Part shown: positions 11,234 through 22,129 of the stretch, in pieces
Layout of the letters: every line of letters starts with the position of its first letter
How positions within the stretch are numbered: position 1 is the stretch's first letter
NCBI GenBank assembly: GCA_020698575.1
Contig: CM036252.1
Coordinates: 10,925,992 to 10,989,991, forward strand
DNA from: Bostrychus sinensis
Taxonomy: Eukaryota; Chordata; Actinopteri; Gobiiformes; Eleotridae
Direction of reading: 5' to 3'
DNA length: 64,000 nt
Program-made: the position numbers and the translations under genes
Notes under the pieces: model-generated
Told to the model about the DNA's origin: nothing
Databases searched by the model: none
The model's input: the letters and a program-made list of their open reading frames with translations, nothing else

Positions 11234-14200
11234 ATGGAGCAGAGTCTGTTGCTGTTCGTTCTCATGAGTAAGTACATTTTGTACATTTTTCAGCTCCACA
11301 CTTTAATAATTACCAGCTCTACAACGTAACGTCTTCTTTTGTAGGTCAGGTCTCTTTCTCAGTGTGTCACAACTACGCGTACCACTTTATTAATGAGAGC
11401 AAAACCTGGTGCAAAGCCCAAAAGTACTGCAGAGAGCACTACACAGACCTGGCAACGGTGTACAACATGGCAGATCTGAGGAGACTCTGTGCACCTGGCA
11501 AAAATTGTACAAATGCATGGATTGGGCTTCATCATAAAAGCAACAACAACAAAAACTGGCACTGGTCTCTGCCTGGAGTGGAGTACAATACAAGTGCACC
11601 TAACTGGAAACAGGAAGAACAAAATGGTGGACATGACTGTCACTGTGTGTATATAGACAAAGATATGACTTGGCAAACTTTACCCTGTTCTGAGACAAAG
11701 TATCACATCTGCTACAATGGTAAGAACAGTTTATTATCTTATAATGTTGGGGTGCGCAGTGGCAGAGTGATTAACGCTGCTGCTTCTCAACAAGAGGCTC
11801 TGTGTTCTCTGCTCTTCCTCCCACCATCCAAAAACTTGCATGAGTTAAGTGAACTGGTAACTCTAAACTGCCCCTGGTAAATGAATTATTACTGTAGTTC
11901 AGTGTCTGTCAGCCTTGTGACTAACTGGTCATTGTCCAGGTTGCATCCTGCTTATTGCTGGGAATAAGTAACGTTTTCAGTTATTTTAACTGTCTACTTT
12001 GTGAGACTGGTTGGGACACTTGTGCTCCATTAAAAAAAAAAAAAAAAAAAAAAAAAAGATGTCTTAATTGATAGTAGTGAAGTGGTGAGATGCTAGCCTG
12101 GCGAGCCAGACTCTTACTTGCTTTTCGCAAGCAGGACAGTTTGGTTCCCCTCTCGGAGCAAAGCGTTTCTCTCTGGGTGATTTGGAACTGGCCTATCACA
12201 GTTGTTTACCTGCAGTGCGTCTTATGAAAGCAGAAGAGCGAACCAAAGTAGCGCTGGCTGCTGAGCTAATTTAATAACTTCTCTGAGCTGATTAACGTCA
12301 TTTAGTGCTTTCCTTCCTCACCTGTTGGTTCTGCTGAGGTCTGCATTAGTATCCAGTCCTTTTTTATCATCTTGTTTCCATTTTAACAACATTTGAGTCC
12401 TGTTGACATCCCGATGTAACAAACGCATACAAAAAAACCCCCTTTTTCTACAAGTCTTTGTACAGCTAGCTTTTGCTGCTGTCCCTGTTCAGTAACATGA
12501 ATGAATTTATTTATTTAAGTGCTGTGCACCATTGGCGCCCAGCCCGCATGGGCTTATAAGACACTCCACAGAAACAACATGACTACAAACTGATCATCTG
12601 CTCCACAACAAAAAAATAAATAAATAAAAAAGAGAAATAATAAAAATAAAATACTTTACACTACATTAACATTTAAATTAGACAGGATACAGCACTCGCT
12701 GCCTTCTATCCCAGGCTTTGCAAACAAAACCAACTAAAGCAAAAATCTCCTTATTACAAATACAACTCATAATTTCATCATCAGATAACCAGGACACATC
12801 CAGGTTACTTCTATTTATGTGTTCAAATAAAACATGTCTTAAATCAGAGTACAAGGGACAATAAAGAACAAAATGATACTCATCTTCCACCAAATTGAGG
12901 TCACAAAAAACACAAGTTCTCTTCTCTTCAGGAAGTAATAAGTACAGAGCTACAGAGCTGCTCATAATATGGCGTATTGTGGTGTTTTATAAAAAAAAAA
13001 AATGGCAGGAATCCATATTTGTTTGGGTCAGCAGTGCACTGCTTATGTCCTGCCCTTCGTTTCTCTGATTGGTTACTCCGCCTGTCATTGTTCCGCCTTA
13101 GAAACTAAATTTTACCAAAGAGGTACCAGACTAACATCTTTTTATAGAATAGGACAAGAGTTTATCTGTCAGGCCAGGGTAGTGAAATGCAACAACAAAC
13201 ATTATTTTTGTCTGCTTATTCAACAGAAACCAACTCATCCTTCACATTGATAAAAACATTCCGCACCTGGTTTGAGGCTCAGAAGTACTGCAGAGAAAAG
13301 CACACTGACCTGATCAGCGGACTGCACCAGTTAAACAACCTGTCTTTAACAGCGGAATTACAAACCGAGGACAGCTCAGCACAAACCGAGAACCGCTCAG
13401 TAAAATGGTGGATTGGCCTTTTCAGAGACAGCTGGAGTTGGTCAGATGAAAGTAACTCCTCTTTCAGAAACTGGTTTTCAGAGCCTGGCAACAAAAGCTG
13501 TGCCAGACTGGGAGATCAGGGCCAATGGAAGAGCGATGACTATAAACAAACCAAACCCTTCATCTGCTACGACAGTGAGTACTGATCTGTTAAAACTTGC
13601 ATAGATTTCACCAAACCAAAGACTTTAAAGGTACAGTAAGCAGCAGCGCTCGTACTGGTTTGAAAACAGTACTGCAGTCTAAATCAAAACAAACAACTTG
13701 GCCTTTATGTACAATATATTTTAAATAGTTAATAAAACAACTGTACCATTATTATCAATAAAACTATATTTGATTTTAACATGTTTACATCATATTTTAT
13801 CACACATGGATATTTTTTATGAAATATAAAATATACTGCTCATAGCATCTTTAATTAAATCATCATAACTGGATTGTGTAACTGCCTCCCCTCAGCCACA
13901 ACAACATTTCCTTCCCAGGTTTGCATTATTAAAAATCTTAAAACTGGACCAACTTGCCACCTCAAAATACTAATATTATATGACATAAAACTGAATTTTT
14001 GAGCTAGCCTTAAACCTCTTCCTCTGACTTTGGTGCTACCACTGCTACATGCAGTACTACTATTTCCACACTTACCGTTTTCCATTATTTTAAAAAAAAT
14101 AGCTTCCCTTATTGCGGTGGTCACAAGCCAATGTACACTTTGTGCCAGTTCCAAGCCTGAACAAATGGAAAAGGGAAAAGTTGACAGGAAAGAAGAACAT

Positions 14201-14844
14201 TAAAGAGTATATATCTAGGGGTGCTCAAACTTTTTACACTAAGTACCAACTCAGAAAATATTTGGCTTTCCAGGTGTGAATTTTAAAAATGAGCCTAAAT
14301 CTGCACTAAACCAAGTCTAAAGGGATTAAATGCATTGCTGAAGAAGGGACTAAACCAGTTCTAAACTAATATTAAATCAGGTTTAAACCATGACAAAGCA
14401 CCATAACTAAACCAGCCGTCTACGTTTCAAAACCTGGGCTGCTTAGACCGTTACTACTCCTAGATAATCAAACTTTTCCGCCTTTTTTTCTGCGCAGAGC
14501 ACTTCATCCTGGTGAAAGAGAACAAGACCTGGGAGGAGGCTCTGCTTCACTGCAGACAACACCACCGGGACCTGGCCTGGTTCACCGACGAACACCTGAA
14601 GAAAGGAGTCCAGGAGAGAGCCAAGATGGCCGACAGTGAGGTTGTGTGGGTGGGGCTGTACTACACCTGCTTTCTGGAGGCTTGGGTCTCAGTCAACGGT
14701 CACTTTGTCTCTGAGGGGGACTGGGCAGACCCTGGACCCAACGACTGTGGTGTCGCTGGAGCGATGGAGAGAGAAGGAGAGAATCTGTGGGTCAAAAAAC
14801 CTTCTGAGGAGAGGCATAACTTTATCTGTGCCGCTCATTGTTGA
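11234..14844 (+). CDS. Protein with three C-type lectin-like domains (four exons)
   Basis: Exons by eye: 11234-11267, 11345-11719, 13227-13574 and 14498-14844. All junctions are GT-AG and phases agree, giving 367 residues. Exon 1 encodes MEQSLLLFVLM, the start of a signal peptide. Each later exon encodes one C-type lectin-like domain: CTLD1 residues ~18-136 (NESKTWCKAQKYCREHYTDL, AWIGL, ICYN), CTLD2 ~137-252 (FEAQKYCREKHTDL, WWIGL, FICYD), CTLD3 ~253-367 (LVKENKTWEEALLHCRQHHR, VWVGL, NFICAAHC). The EPN/QPD and WND calcium-sugar residues are not evident, so classic sugar binding is doubtful. There is no transmembrane segment and the last exon ends in TGA, so a secreted product is likely (inference). 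It resembles the many multi-CTLD fish genes with mannose-receptor-like domains. Intron 2 holds a SINE and a LINE piece. Confidence 0.85.
11745..11970 (+). mobile_element. Degenerate tRNA-derived SINE in lectin intron 2
   Basis: The sequence follows the common teleost SINE pattern: GGCAGAGTGATTAACGCTGC (tRNA-like head), then CCACCATCCAAAAACTTGCA, TGGTAACTCTAAACTGCCCC and GTGACTAACTGGTCATTGTCC near the tail. It is diverged, and the polymerase III box B is damaged by a gap near 11808. It is separated from a 25-base poly-A at about 12033-12057. Confidence 0.6.
12504..12985 (-). mobile_element. 3' fragment of a LINE (C-terminal CCHC-like region)
   Basis: The minus-strand frame 12678-12965 encodes CVFCDLNLVEDEYHFVLYCP followed by LYSDLRHVLFEH. 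This is the Cys/His pattern found at the C-terminus of several fish non-LTR retrotransposon ORF2 proteins. The following 170 bp down to about 12504 (GCACCATTGGCGCCCAGCCC on the plus strand) would be its 3' UTR. No RT core is present, so this is a 5'-truncated copy inside the lectin intron. Confidence 0.65.
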
Positions 14845-15379
14845 GTGATAACTACTGCTCTGTTACAGTGTGGTGATAAATGTATGCACAATGGGATTCT
14901 GGGAAATTGAGGAAGTGAGAAAAGAAAGGTGTGATGGAAACTATAGAGTGAATACATTTTTATATATCATTTCAACTCAATAATATAATGTTTTTAAGTT
15001 TTTGCTGTGTGTGTAAATATATCTTATTATACTCATGTTTGTTTTATTTGTAATAATCCATGGAGCGCCCCCTATATTTCAGAGTAAAGCATTAATCGTA
15101 AACACACACAAGTCCAAATGGCTCCTGTGTGATCCTTCGCTCTGCTTTGCTTTCACTTTCCCCGCTGTACAAAGTTTCTTCTGCCATTTGGACACTCCAC
15201 TGTGATGAAAATCGAGACATTTTGTAGCAGCTTTGATAATAACATGTGTACAGGTGCCATTTTCTTAGTTCTCACTAAAGCTTCTGGATAAAGTGTTTGC
15301 AGTTGTCCACTCTAGATCATCTTTACTCTGGTTTAATTCCTTTCTCCACCACCGCCGCCTGTGTGTCCTTTAGGGGCAG
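14845..15379. other. 3' flank of the lectin gene
   Basis: The 3' UTR probably begins at 14845. AT-rich sequence follows up to about 15050, and no strong AATAAA is seen close by. Nothing further is recognised before the LINE fragment. Confidence 0.35.
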
Positions 15380-15720
15380 TCAGTCAAAGTTTACAGGCAT
15401 AGATAGAGGCGTTACGCAAGGTTCCTCTCTTGGACCTTTACTATTTTTTATTTTTATAAATGATCTACCATTTTGATGATTCTCTTCAACATGACTTTGA
15501 TTCTGTTCAGCGGTGGCTGTCGCTTAATAAACTTCTCCTTAATAAAACTAAATCTTGCTCCATGTTGTTCCAGAGAAAAGTCATGGCCACAGATGAAAAT
15601 AATTATCTTAATTTGCCTTTTTTGGACTCTTCTCCCCTTGAGTCAACTGAGACATTTAAATATCTTGGCGTTTGGTGGGAATCTGCTCTATCCTCACGTT
15701 AACTCATGTTCACGCTACAA
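15380..15720 (+). mobile_element. LINE reverse transcriptase fragment
   Basis: In the plus frame the sequence reads RGVTQGSSLGPLLFFIFIND (RT motif before the catalytic box). After a gap it continues LQHDFDSVQRWLSLNKLLLN, then KTKSCSMLFQRK and ESTETFKYLG, matching the order of RT and thumb motifs in fish non-LTR elements. The YADD box itself is lost in the gap near 15470. It is non-functional. Confidence 0.7.
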
Positions 15721-17558
15721 CAAACAAAATTAACTATCATCTAAAAACATTATATCAGTCAGTTAACTGTTTTGTTGTTAATTTTCAGGTCAGGAAAGGT
15801 CAGAATTACTCAGTTGTTGCTACCTATTCTACATTATGCATTATTCTACTTCCTCCTTTGTTGTTCCTAGAGTTGAAAGAGAATTAGGGAAATGTGCATT
15901 TTGTGTTAAGGCCCTTACGACTGGGACGTCCTTCCTGTTTCTATTCGCTCCTTAACTTCAGTATCTTCAGAATATGTGCTTTTGTTTCTAAAGTGTTGGG
16001 GAAGGTTTTACGGTTTAATGATTTGTTAATTTTGATTGGTGTTTTTGTTGTGTATATCCTTTAGCCTGTATAATCTCACACACGTTATACTGATTTATTT
16101 ATGTATTTTTATTTTGAACGGCCATGAGTGACTTCCTAAAGTCTTGAATTTATGCTTTTTATTTTATACGCTCATAAACAACTTTGGGAGGTATAAAGAT
16201 TTCTGACTTTTAGTTTATACAGTCATAAATCACTTTGTAAAGTTCTGACATTGTGCTTTTTATTTGATGATCATAAACAACTGTGTATGGTCTTGAAAAT
16301 GGGGGTCTCTTAATAAAGATATGTTTAATAATAAATAAAGCCTTTGCTAGCTTGTTGTTTTGCTAACCGTGCTAACCGTTTGCTTTCACTCGAGACTTCT
16401 GTGACACCGGGTTGGCGGCGCTCAGACTTCCAAGGGTTGTAGGACGCTTCATTCACCCCACAATAATTCATTTAACCATTACACAAACTTCAAAACAGTT
16501 CATTTAAGGTAAAAAAGTTACTGAGATCCAGGATTACACCCGTCACCAGTAGGGGGAGTAGTGTGCTGATTCAGAAAGCTTACTGAAAACCAACACAGTT
16601 AACCACATAAAAATGATTTTTGTACTAAAACATCAATAAAGATTTTCTTCCCATATTTATCCTTTAAATCCAGACGCATATGGCACTGGTGAGTAAAAAT
16701 AATTTCATCTGTATCACGTTTTACAGGTGGGATCTGATTTGAGCTCACATTTTTAATAAATAGCAATATTTATATATGGAAAAATACAATAGGATCTTAT
16801 TTGTATGTTCTTGCATATTGTGAAATAGTAAATTCCAAAGTGAAACTGGGTAATATTCAGCATTTGTGCATCACGTGAATGCACCTGATCCCCACACAGG
16901 TCTGTCTCTCATTTTTTTAAATAAATAAAACATTCAAGTGCATCTGAATTCAGATTTTTAGTTTGGATATGTACATACATTTATTAAACTCTGTCTTGAA
17001 GTCTAGTGTTACATTTTCTTGATTACTTAAATAAAGACAAATCCATGCATATCATAAGCCAGACCTACAAATGAGAGGACACTATTGTTGAGCTGGTAAC
17101 AAGCGACAAACCAATAATAACAAAGTAAAATCAACTATATGGACTGTATATAGTTGTCCTGGACACATGTCTTGCTATTTTAAACAAACAGCTTATTCAC
17201 TTTTTGCAACACATTTATCATTTTTTCACATTCTTGTTTTTTGTGTGTTTTTATGGCCTTGCTGAACAGTGTTGCTATAATTGGACAGCACCAGGGCTTC
17301 TTTAGCTTCCCTTATTTCCAAACGCAGCAGAAACCTTTTTGTTGAGGTTTTGGAGCTGGGAGTTAAAGACATTGGTTTTCAGACAACTGCACTCACAACT
17401 CTCTGTCATGGCTTCTTTGCCATCGGATCCAACTGGGCCTGGATGGGAAGGCCTCAGCCCCTGTTTTTTACCTGAAGGTTTAATAGAATCAAATCTAAAA
17501 TAGGTTGTCTTCACAAAGCAGAGTCAGATGATGGAGACAGGAGACTATTACTCTATGG
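15721..17558. other. Intergenic AT-rich stretch, no gene seen
   Basis: I see no exon or RNA gene. Positions 16110-16320 contain four loose repeats of a CATAAAYAACTTTG-type motif with phrases such as CTTTTTATTTTATACGCTC and CTTTTAGTTTATACAGTC. These suggest an old tandem array of about 60 bp. Confidence 0.4.
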
Positions 17559-18169
17559 CAGTGATTCTCAACTGGTGGGTCGGAACCCTTTATCGCGAGC
17601 CTTTGCCGAAAAAAATAAAAAAAATAAAAACTATAATGTTACAGTTGCACCTAAGGTTGAAGTGAGCGCTGCTTAATTCTTCTCAAAGAACGATGTCTTT
17701 CAGTATTTACCCCTGAGAGGGTCATCAGAAATAAAGTTAATTTTGTAGACTGGAATCCTTTTAATATGCACTTTTTTGTTTCATATATTTTGGTTTTAAA
17801 TTAAACTGAATCTAATAAAATGTAGAGGGGAATAGTTCTCTCTCTCTAGCATCGCCACTTTCTTGTTAAATGTGTTGTTTTTGTGTTGGTGTGCTGTGAT
17901 GTTCTGACATTATTCTGTCTTAGATTCAATACATTTGATTATTTGAAATATTGTTTTTATTTGGGTCCCTGCTTGTCATTTTAGGATGATGGTGGGCAGG
18001 TCCGTCGACAGGTTTGTTGGGGCCTGGGGAAAGGGGGCTTCACATGAGCCCATTATAATAGAAAATATAAGAAGAGGGACTGTTTCTGGGCCCCTCTGAC
18101 CATGAGGCCCGAGACCCTGTCGACTGCCCTGATGGTGGGTCCTGAAGCTAGACCAGCTGAGAACCACTG
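17559..18169. mobile_element. Non-autonomous hAT element
   Basis: The left end CAGTGATTCTCAACTGGTGG and the right end (complement CAGTGGTTCTCAGCTGG) form hAT-type terminal inverted repeats. Flanking octamers CTCTATGG (17551-17558) and GTCTGTGG (18170-18177) match at six of eight positions, consistent with an aged 8-bp duplication. The interior has no transposase. A second repeat beginning near 17985 (GATGGTGGGCAGGTCCGTCG) appears nested or chimeric. Confidence 0.75.
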
Positions 18170-18345
18170 GTCTGTGGCTTAGACAGAATTTTTAATATAA
18201 ATATTCATTAATCTTGAACAATTTTTTTGTTAGCGATTGGGCCACAACATCACTATATTCAAATTATATGACTGAATCCTTTATGTTTTCCTTTTTTAGT
18301 AGTATTTTAGTACAAACCTTTATAATTGAAAAAGACACATTTTGT

Positions 18346-19215
18346 TTAGCCCATCCTGCAGCCTGGTAGTTTTCCCGCTCGGTGCAGAAACAGCAGAGGT
18401 AACACCAGACTGCTGGGCAGACCCAACCATAGAGATGCTGCTATCACTACACAACCATCAGTCTTTCTCTTTAGTGACAGAAAAATGCTGTAAACAACTG
18501 AATTAACAATAAGCCTCAGCAGCAGAGCTCCCAGTATGGCCATCATGGTGTAAACAGTGGTCCGCTTTGATTGGTCGATCTGCTTCCTGTCCCCGCCCCC
18601 TTCTCCAGGCTTTGGACGAATCAGAACACAGAGAACATAGACGCTACAGAACATGACCAATGGCACAGGCATTGTGGACAAAACAAAACCTGCAACAGAA
18701 TAAAACATTTCCTCATCAATAATTTCAGACAGAAAACTGAGGAAACCGTAAGCAAAGCTAATGATCCAAACAAAGGCGATGCTGATGTTTCTGATGGTGA
18801 CTCCAGCCCCTTTCCTCAACCTCATGTAGGTGACAGGGTGGACCACAGCCAGGTAACGCTCCACACAGGTGAGACTATGGAACAGCACCTGTCCCACTGA
18901 GGTTGAGTTAATCATGTTTCCTCCAGTATCAAATGCTTTACTGTCCAAACTGAAGAACCCACAGCAGGCCACACATGCGCCAGCGATACTGATCATCTCC
19001 ATTGAGACCATGTTGAAGGTGAAGACGTCAGAGTGACTGATGCTTCCTGATGTTGAAGACTGAGGATTCTTCCATTTGTTGAAGCCGATGTAGAGGACGA
19101 ACAGGAAAACAGGCAGGAAAAGGAGGTAGACTGTGACCCATGATGTGAAGCTGAACTGGGTCCTAATAGAAGTCATACAAGTTTCCAACGCTTGATCCAA
19201 ACTGGAGTTGGCCAT
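18346..19215 (-). CDS. Receptor B: rhodopsin-like GPCR, uncharacterised fish family
   Basis: Intact frame of 289 residues, start MANSSLDQA. On the minus strand the bases before ATG (CTTCCTTCCATTTAG) form a 3' splice site, so the open frame is one exon after an upstream 5' exon. N-glycosylation sequon NSS at residue 3. TM1 ~25-47; TM2 ~62-88, with DVFTFNMVSMEM placing Glu where class A receptors carry Asp; TM3 ends in CVERYLAVVHPVTY; TM4 ~146-168 with Trp; TM5 leads into VLCVLIRPKPGEGGG; TM6 starts at QSKRTTVYTMM and lacks CWxP; TM7 has LPSSLVLPLLFLHRAG in place of NPxxY. The C-tail is very short. The TM3-proximal disulfide Cys is absent. Ligand unknown. The closest copy in the window is the frameshifted receptor A. 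Confidence 0.85.
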   Translation of the reverse strand: MANSSLDQALETCMTSIRTQFSFTSWVTVYLLFLPVFLFVLYIGFNKWKNPQSSTSGSISHSDVFTFNMVSMEMISIAGACVACCGFFSLDSKAFDTGGNMINSTSVGQVLFHSLTCVERYLAVVHPVTYMRLRKGAGVTIRNISIAFVWIISFAYGFLSFLSEIIDEEMFYSVAGFVLSTMPVPLVMFCSVYVLCVLIRPKPGEGGGDRKQIDQSKRTTVYTMMAILGALLLRLIVNSVVYSIFLSLKRKTDGCVVIAASLWLGLPSSLVLPLLFLHRAGKLPGCRMG

Positions 19216-19859
19216 CTAAATGGAAGGAGGAAGTTTAAAAAAAACACCTTTATATTAAAATAAATGCCCTTGGATGGATTTGCCCTGAAAATCTATGAAA
19301 TCGATGCTTTTAAACAGTTGGAGTAATCCTGATGACTCTATCAAGCAATGGTTGTGACTAAAAGAGCATAGATGCGATGATGCTGAGTACAAGGTTTACT
19401 AACAAACACTTTACCTTCTCTTTTAGGAGATATATTTCATGCTGTTTTACCTTTTTCAACTCTTTTTCAGATATATTTGCATTAAAATAGTATATGTGAG
19501 AAACAGTTATTAATTAATAGAAAATTGAATGGATAAAAACAGACCTTTACTTCTAGATTTCCAGATTCTTTTGTTGCTTCTCGCTCTGTCGGCAGCAGGA
19601 CTGTGGTGGTTTTGCATGGTTCACTTCAAACCAAAGACAATAATCACTTTAGGCAAATTTTGTTCTTTATTTTGCTTCACAGATGCAGACTTAGCTCGTT
19701 AGCATATTAGCTGTGGTTAATGCTAACAACCCAACTTTGCATGAACTGCACAAAGCCACAAGTTACACAAATGTGATGTGTGATAAATTCATATATAAAG
19801 CAAGAAGTACAATAGCTTGGAAGTTAAAAAGAGAGGCTAACTCTAAATTCAAAGTTACA
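19216..19859. other. Upstream flank of receptor B
   Basis: AT-rich sequence 5' of receptor B (which is on the minus strand). The promoter and 5' exon should lie here, but I cannot place them. Around 19700-19859 is repeat-derived sequence leading into the Tc1-like fragment. Confidence 0.35.
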
Positions 19860-20036
19860 AGATTAGGGTATGCTGGTGTCAACAGAAATATTCAACCTCC
19901 CAAAGATAATAAGGAGTTATTGTTAAAGATTTTTCAAGAAGACAAAAAGATCCTGCAGTGGCTTCCTCGCTCTCCAGATTTATATGCAATTGGAAAACTG
20001 GAAGACCAAAAAACAAGAACTTTTTTGGATGTATAA
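19860..20036 (+). mobile_element. Tc1-like fragment
   Basis: The bases AACAGAAATATTCAACCTCC and the following 60 bp match the left end and adjacent coding region of the Tc1-like element at 42830-43285. The frame reads QWLPRSPDLYAIGKLEDQ, a corrupted form of the transposase motif QSPDLNPIE around the catalytic Asp/Glu region. The right terminus is not recognisable. Confidence 0.55.
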
Positions 20037-20310
20037 CACAAGAGTAGTCCGTTAGATTTGCCCCCAAACAAACGTTGTATATTTTCTACCACTACAGAAA
20101 CCACCAGAGCCAGCGACAAACATCTAAACAGCAGGCCAAGGTACAGCTGCTTTCAGCGGAGTACGTTAGCGCTCAGTACCTTTGGCTTTGGAGGAAATTT
20201 GAGAAACAAAACATTCAATTGGGCTCTATTTTTGTCCAACTTGCCCAGTAAACAATAACTTTTTGGCTGCATAACACAAAGGTTGATATGCCCCCAAACA
20301 AACATTGTAT

Positions 20311-20935
20311 TAGCCTAGAAATCTAGACGCACCCTCGCGGCAGAAAATATTTTTTGCCTAGGGGGTTGGCCTAGTAACACACCATAGGGGCCAATCTCGG
20401 CTCCGTCCAGGGCTTCGTTGGACCAATCACAGCGCTCTATCTGTGTAGCAGGTGTGTAGCGAGTGGAGTAGGCGGGGCTTAGCACGATGACGACAGGGCT
20501 GGGCGACGGTGCAGAGCAGAACAACAACGATGGCTGTGGCTAACGAACAGCGGCCGTTTGACTCGGCCTTGACATTAATTTTGGAAGAGTTAGATTTGGG
20601 TTTTTCTCTGAAAGTGGAGCAGAAAGAAGCTCTTAAATCATTCGTCTTAAAGAAGGATGTATTTGCTGTTTTGCCGACCGGCTATGGCAAAAGTCTAATA
20701 TACCAGCTGGTTCTGCTGGTAGCTAAAAAAGCTCACCTTGTCTGTTGCTGTGATTGGTCGGAGTGCTGGTCTGTTACGCGCTGAAGCAGTTTGAATGACA
20801 TCCCTAGGCTTGAGCTCTGTCTATGGACAGAAACAATCTTAAATCTTGAAGCGAGACGGGAGACATTGCATTTCTGGTCCCTTGCGAACATAACCTAGCA
20901 ACCAGCTAGGAGGGGGCGTAACCTGGACCGTCCCT
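20311..20935 (+). mobile_element. Element-like block carrying a RecQ-type helicase 5' fragment
   Basis: From 20530 the frame reads MAVANEQRPFDSALTLILEE, then KVEQKEALKSFVLKKDVFAV and LPTGYGKSLIYQL. This is the start of a RecQ-like ATP-dependent helicase with the Walker A motif PTGYGKS. The frame ends at 20784, so there is no DEAH box or C-terminal half. Upstream, CCTAGAAATCTAGACGCACC near 20314 looks like a repeat boundary. Such helicase fragments are scattered in fish genomes with mobile DNA (recollection). The exact element is unknown. Confidence 0.55.
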
Positions 20936-21208
20936 TTAATTTGCATTTTGGTGACAGAAATCAATCAATAAATAAATGTGGGAATAAATAAAAGAGGAAC
21001 TGCCACAAATTAATAAATGTAGAAATAAATACGGAAAGGGAGCAGGCCTTTATTTATTTATTTTAACCAAAACTAACAAATATATATTTATTTCAGCATT
21101 TCTTGTCCTGTTTAAATAATTATGTGTCAATGATATGAATATATTTAATGATTGATTTGGCAGTTTTGATCCTCCATAAAACAAAGCTTTGCTGTTGATC
21201 AGGGGCAA

Positions 21209-22072
21209 CTATGCATTTTTTCTTGCTCTGTACAGAAACAGTAAAGGTAAGACCAGACTGCTGGGCATCTTGAACCAAAAAACAAAGACAAACAACAAAC
21301 AAATATTCACAGTGTTTACCTCTACCAAACAGCCAATATAGTAAACAAACACCACAGAAAACCTTAACAAAAGCGCTCCTAATAGGGCAATTATGGTGTC
21401 AAAAGCGGTGCGTTTTAATTGGTTGACTCGCTTCCTGTCTCCGCCCCCATCCCCTGGCGCTGGACGAATCAAGACACAGAGCACAGACACGCTACAGAAG
21501 GACACGACAGCCAAGAAGACAACATTAAGGAATAAACCCATGATCATTTGAGGTAAAAAGGTGGCAATAACTAGGTTTACATAGGCTTCTCCACAGCTGA
21601 AAACCCAGATGAAGGCAATGATGATGTTTCTGATGGTGACGCCGCTCTGGTTCTTCAAACGCAGGTAGGTGATGGGGTGAACCACGGCCAGGTAGCGCTC
21701 CACACAAATGAGACAGTGAAAGACAGCCTGCCCGTGCGACGCTATCAAATACATGACTTCCCCCGGCACGCTCGCAGCCCAGACGCCATCATAACGAGTC
21801 CTATAAATCATGAATAGCCCCACTATGTTCATAGCCTCCATGACGGCCATGTTGAATATGAAGACGTCAGAGTGACCAATGTTTCCTGTGGTAGATGCAG
21901 AGCGGTGTTTCTTCCATTTTTTGCAGCCGATAAAGAGGACGAGGCTAAAAAGAGGGACCAGAAGGACGTAGAAGACCAACAGGGCCATGAAGAGAGGCCG
22001 ACCTGAGTGACTGCAGATCTTCCCCACTGAAGTCAGGGAGGAATTGAAGGTGGAGTTGATAGTTGATTCCAT
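21209..22072 (-). CDS. Receptor C: rhodopsin-like GPCR, uncharacterised fish family
   Basis: 287 residues with start MESTINSTFNSS. The frame is open 19 codons further upstream, but a 3' splice site (CTGTTTTAG, minus strand) lies 8 bases before this ATG, so I choose it. Two N-terminal sequons (NST, NSS). TM1 ends GCKKWKKHR; TM2 has DVFIFNMAVMEAMNIVG with Glu for Asp; TM3 ends CVERYLAVVHPITYLRLK; TM5 runs into SVSVLCVLIRPAPGDGGG; TM6 starts QLKRTAFDTIIALLGALL without CWxP; TM7 is MPSSLVLPLLFLYRARKNA and ends the protein. It is the most diverged of the B/C/D trio in extracellular loop 1. It is probably a plasma-membrane receptor, with ligand and G protein unknown. Confidence 0.85.
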   Translation of the reverse strand: MESTINSTFNSSLTSVGKICSHSGRPLFMALLVFYVLLVPLFSLVLFIGCKKWKKHRSASTTGNIGHSDVFIFNMAVMEAMNIVGLFMIYRTRYDGVWAASVPGEVMYLIASHGQAVFHCLICVERYLAVVHPITYLRLKNQSGVTIRNIIIAFIWVFSCGEAYVNLVIATFLPQMIMGLFLNVVFLAVVSFCSVSVLCVLIRPAPGDGGGDRKRVNQLKRTAFDTIIALLGALLLRFSVVFVYYIGCLVEVNTVNICLLFVFVFWFKMPSSLVLPLLFLYRARKNA

Positions 22073-22129
22073 TTTTAAAGCTAAAACAGATACAAATGAG
22101 ACTTTATTTGTAGGTTCTTGAAAGTCCAA

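Noticed and set aside
11720..11880. Extension of the CTLD1 frame past 11719 to a stop at 11880
   Set aside because: A clear donor (gtaaga) lies at 11720, and the extension translates SINE sequence. Splicing to 13227 restores phase and domain order.
18571..18900. Plus-strand frame over receptor B (and similar ones over D and F)
   Set aside because: Shadows of the receptor genes on the opposite strand, without domain content.
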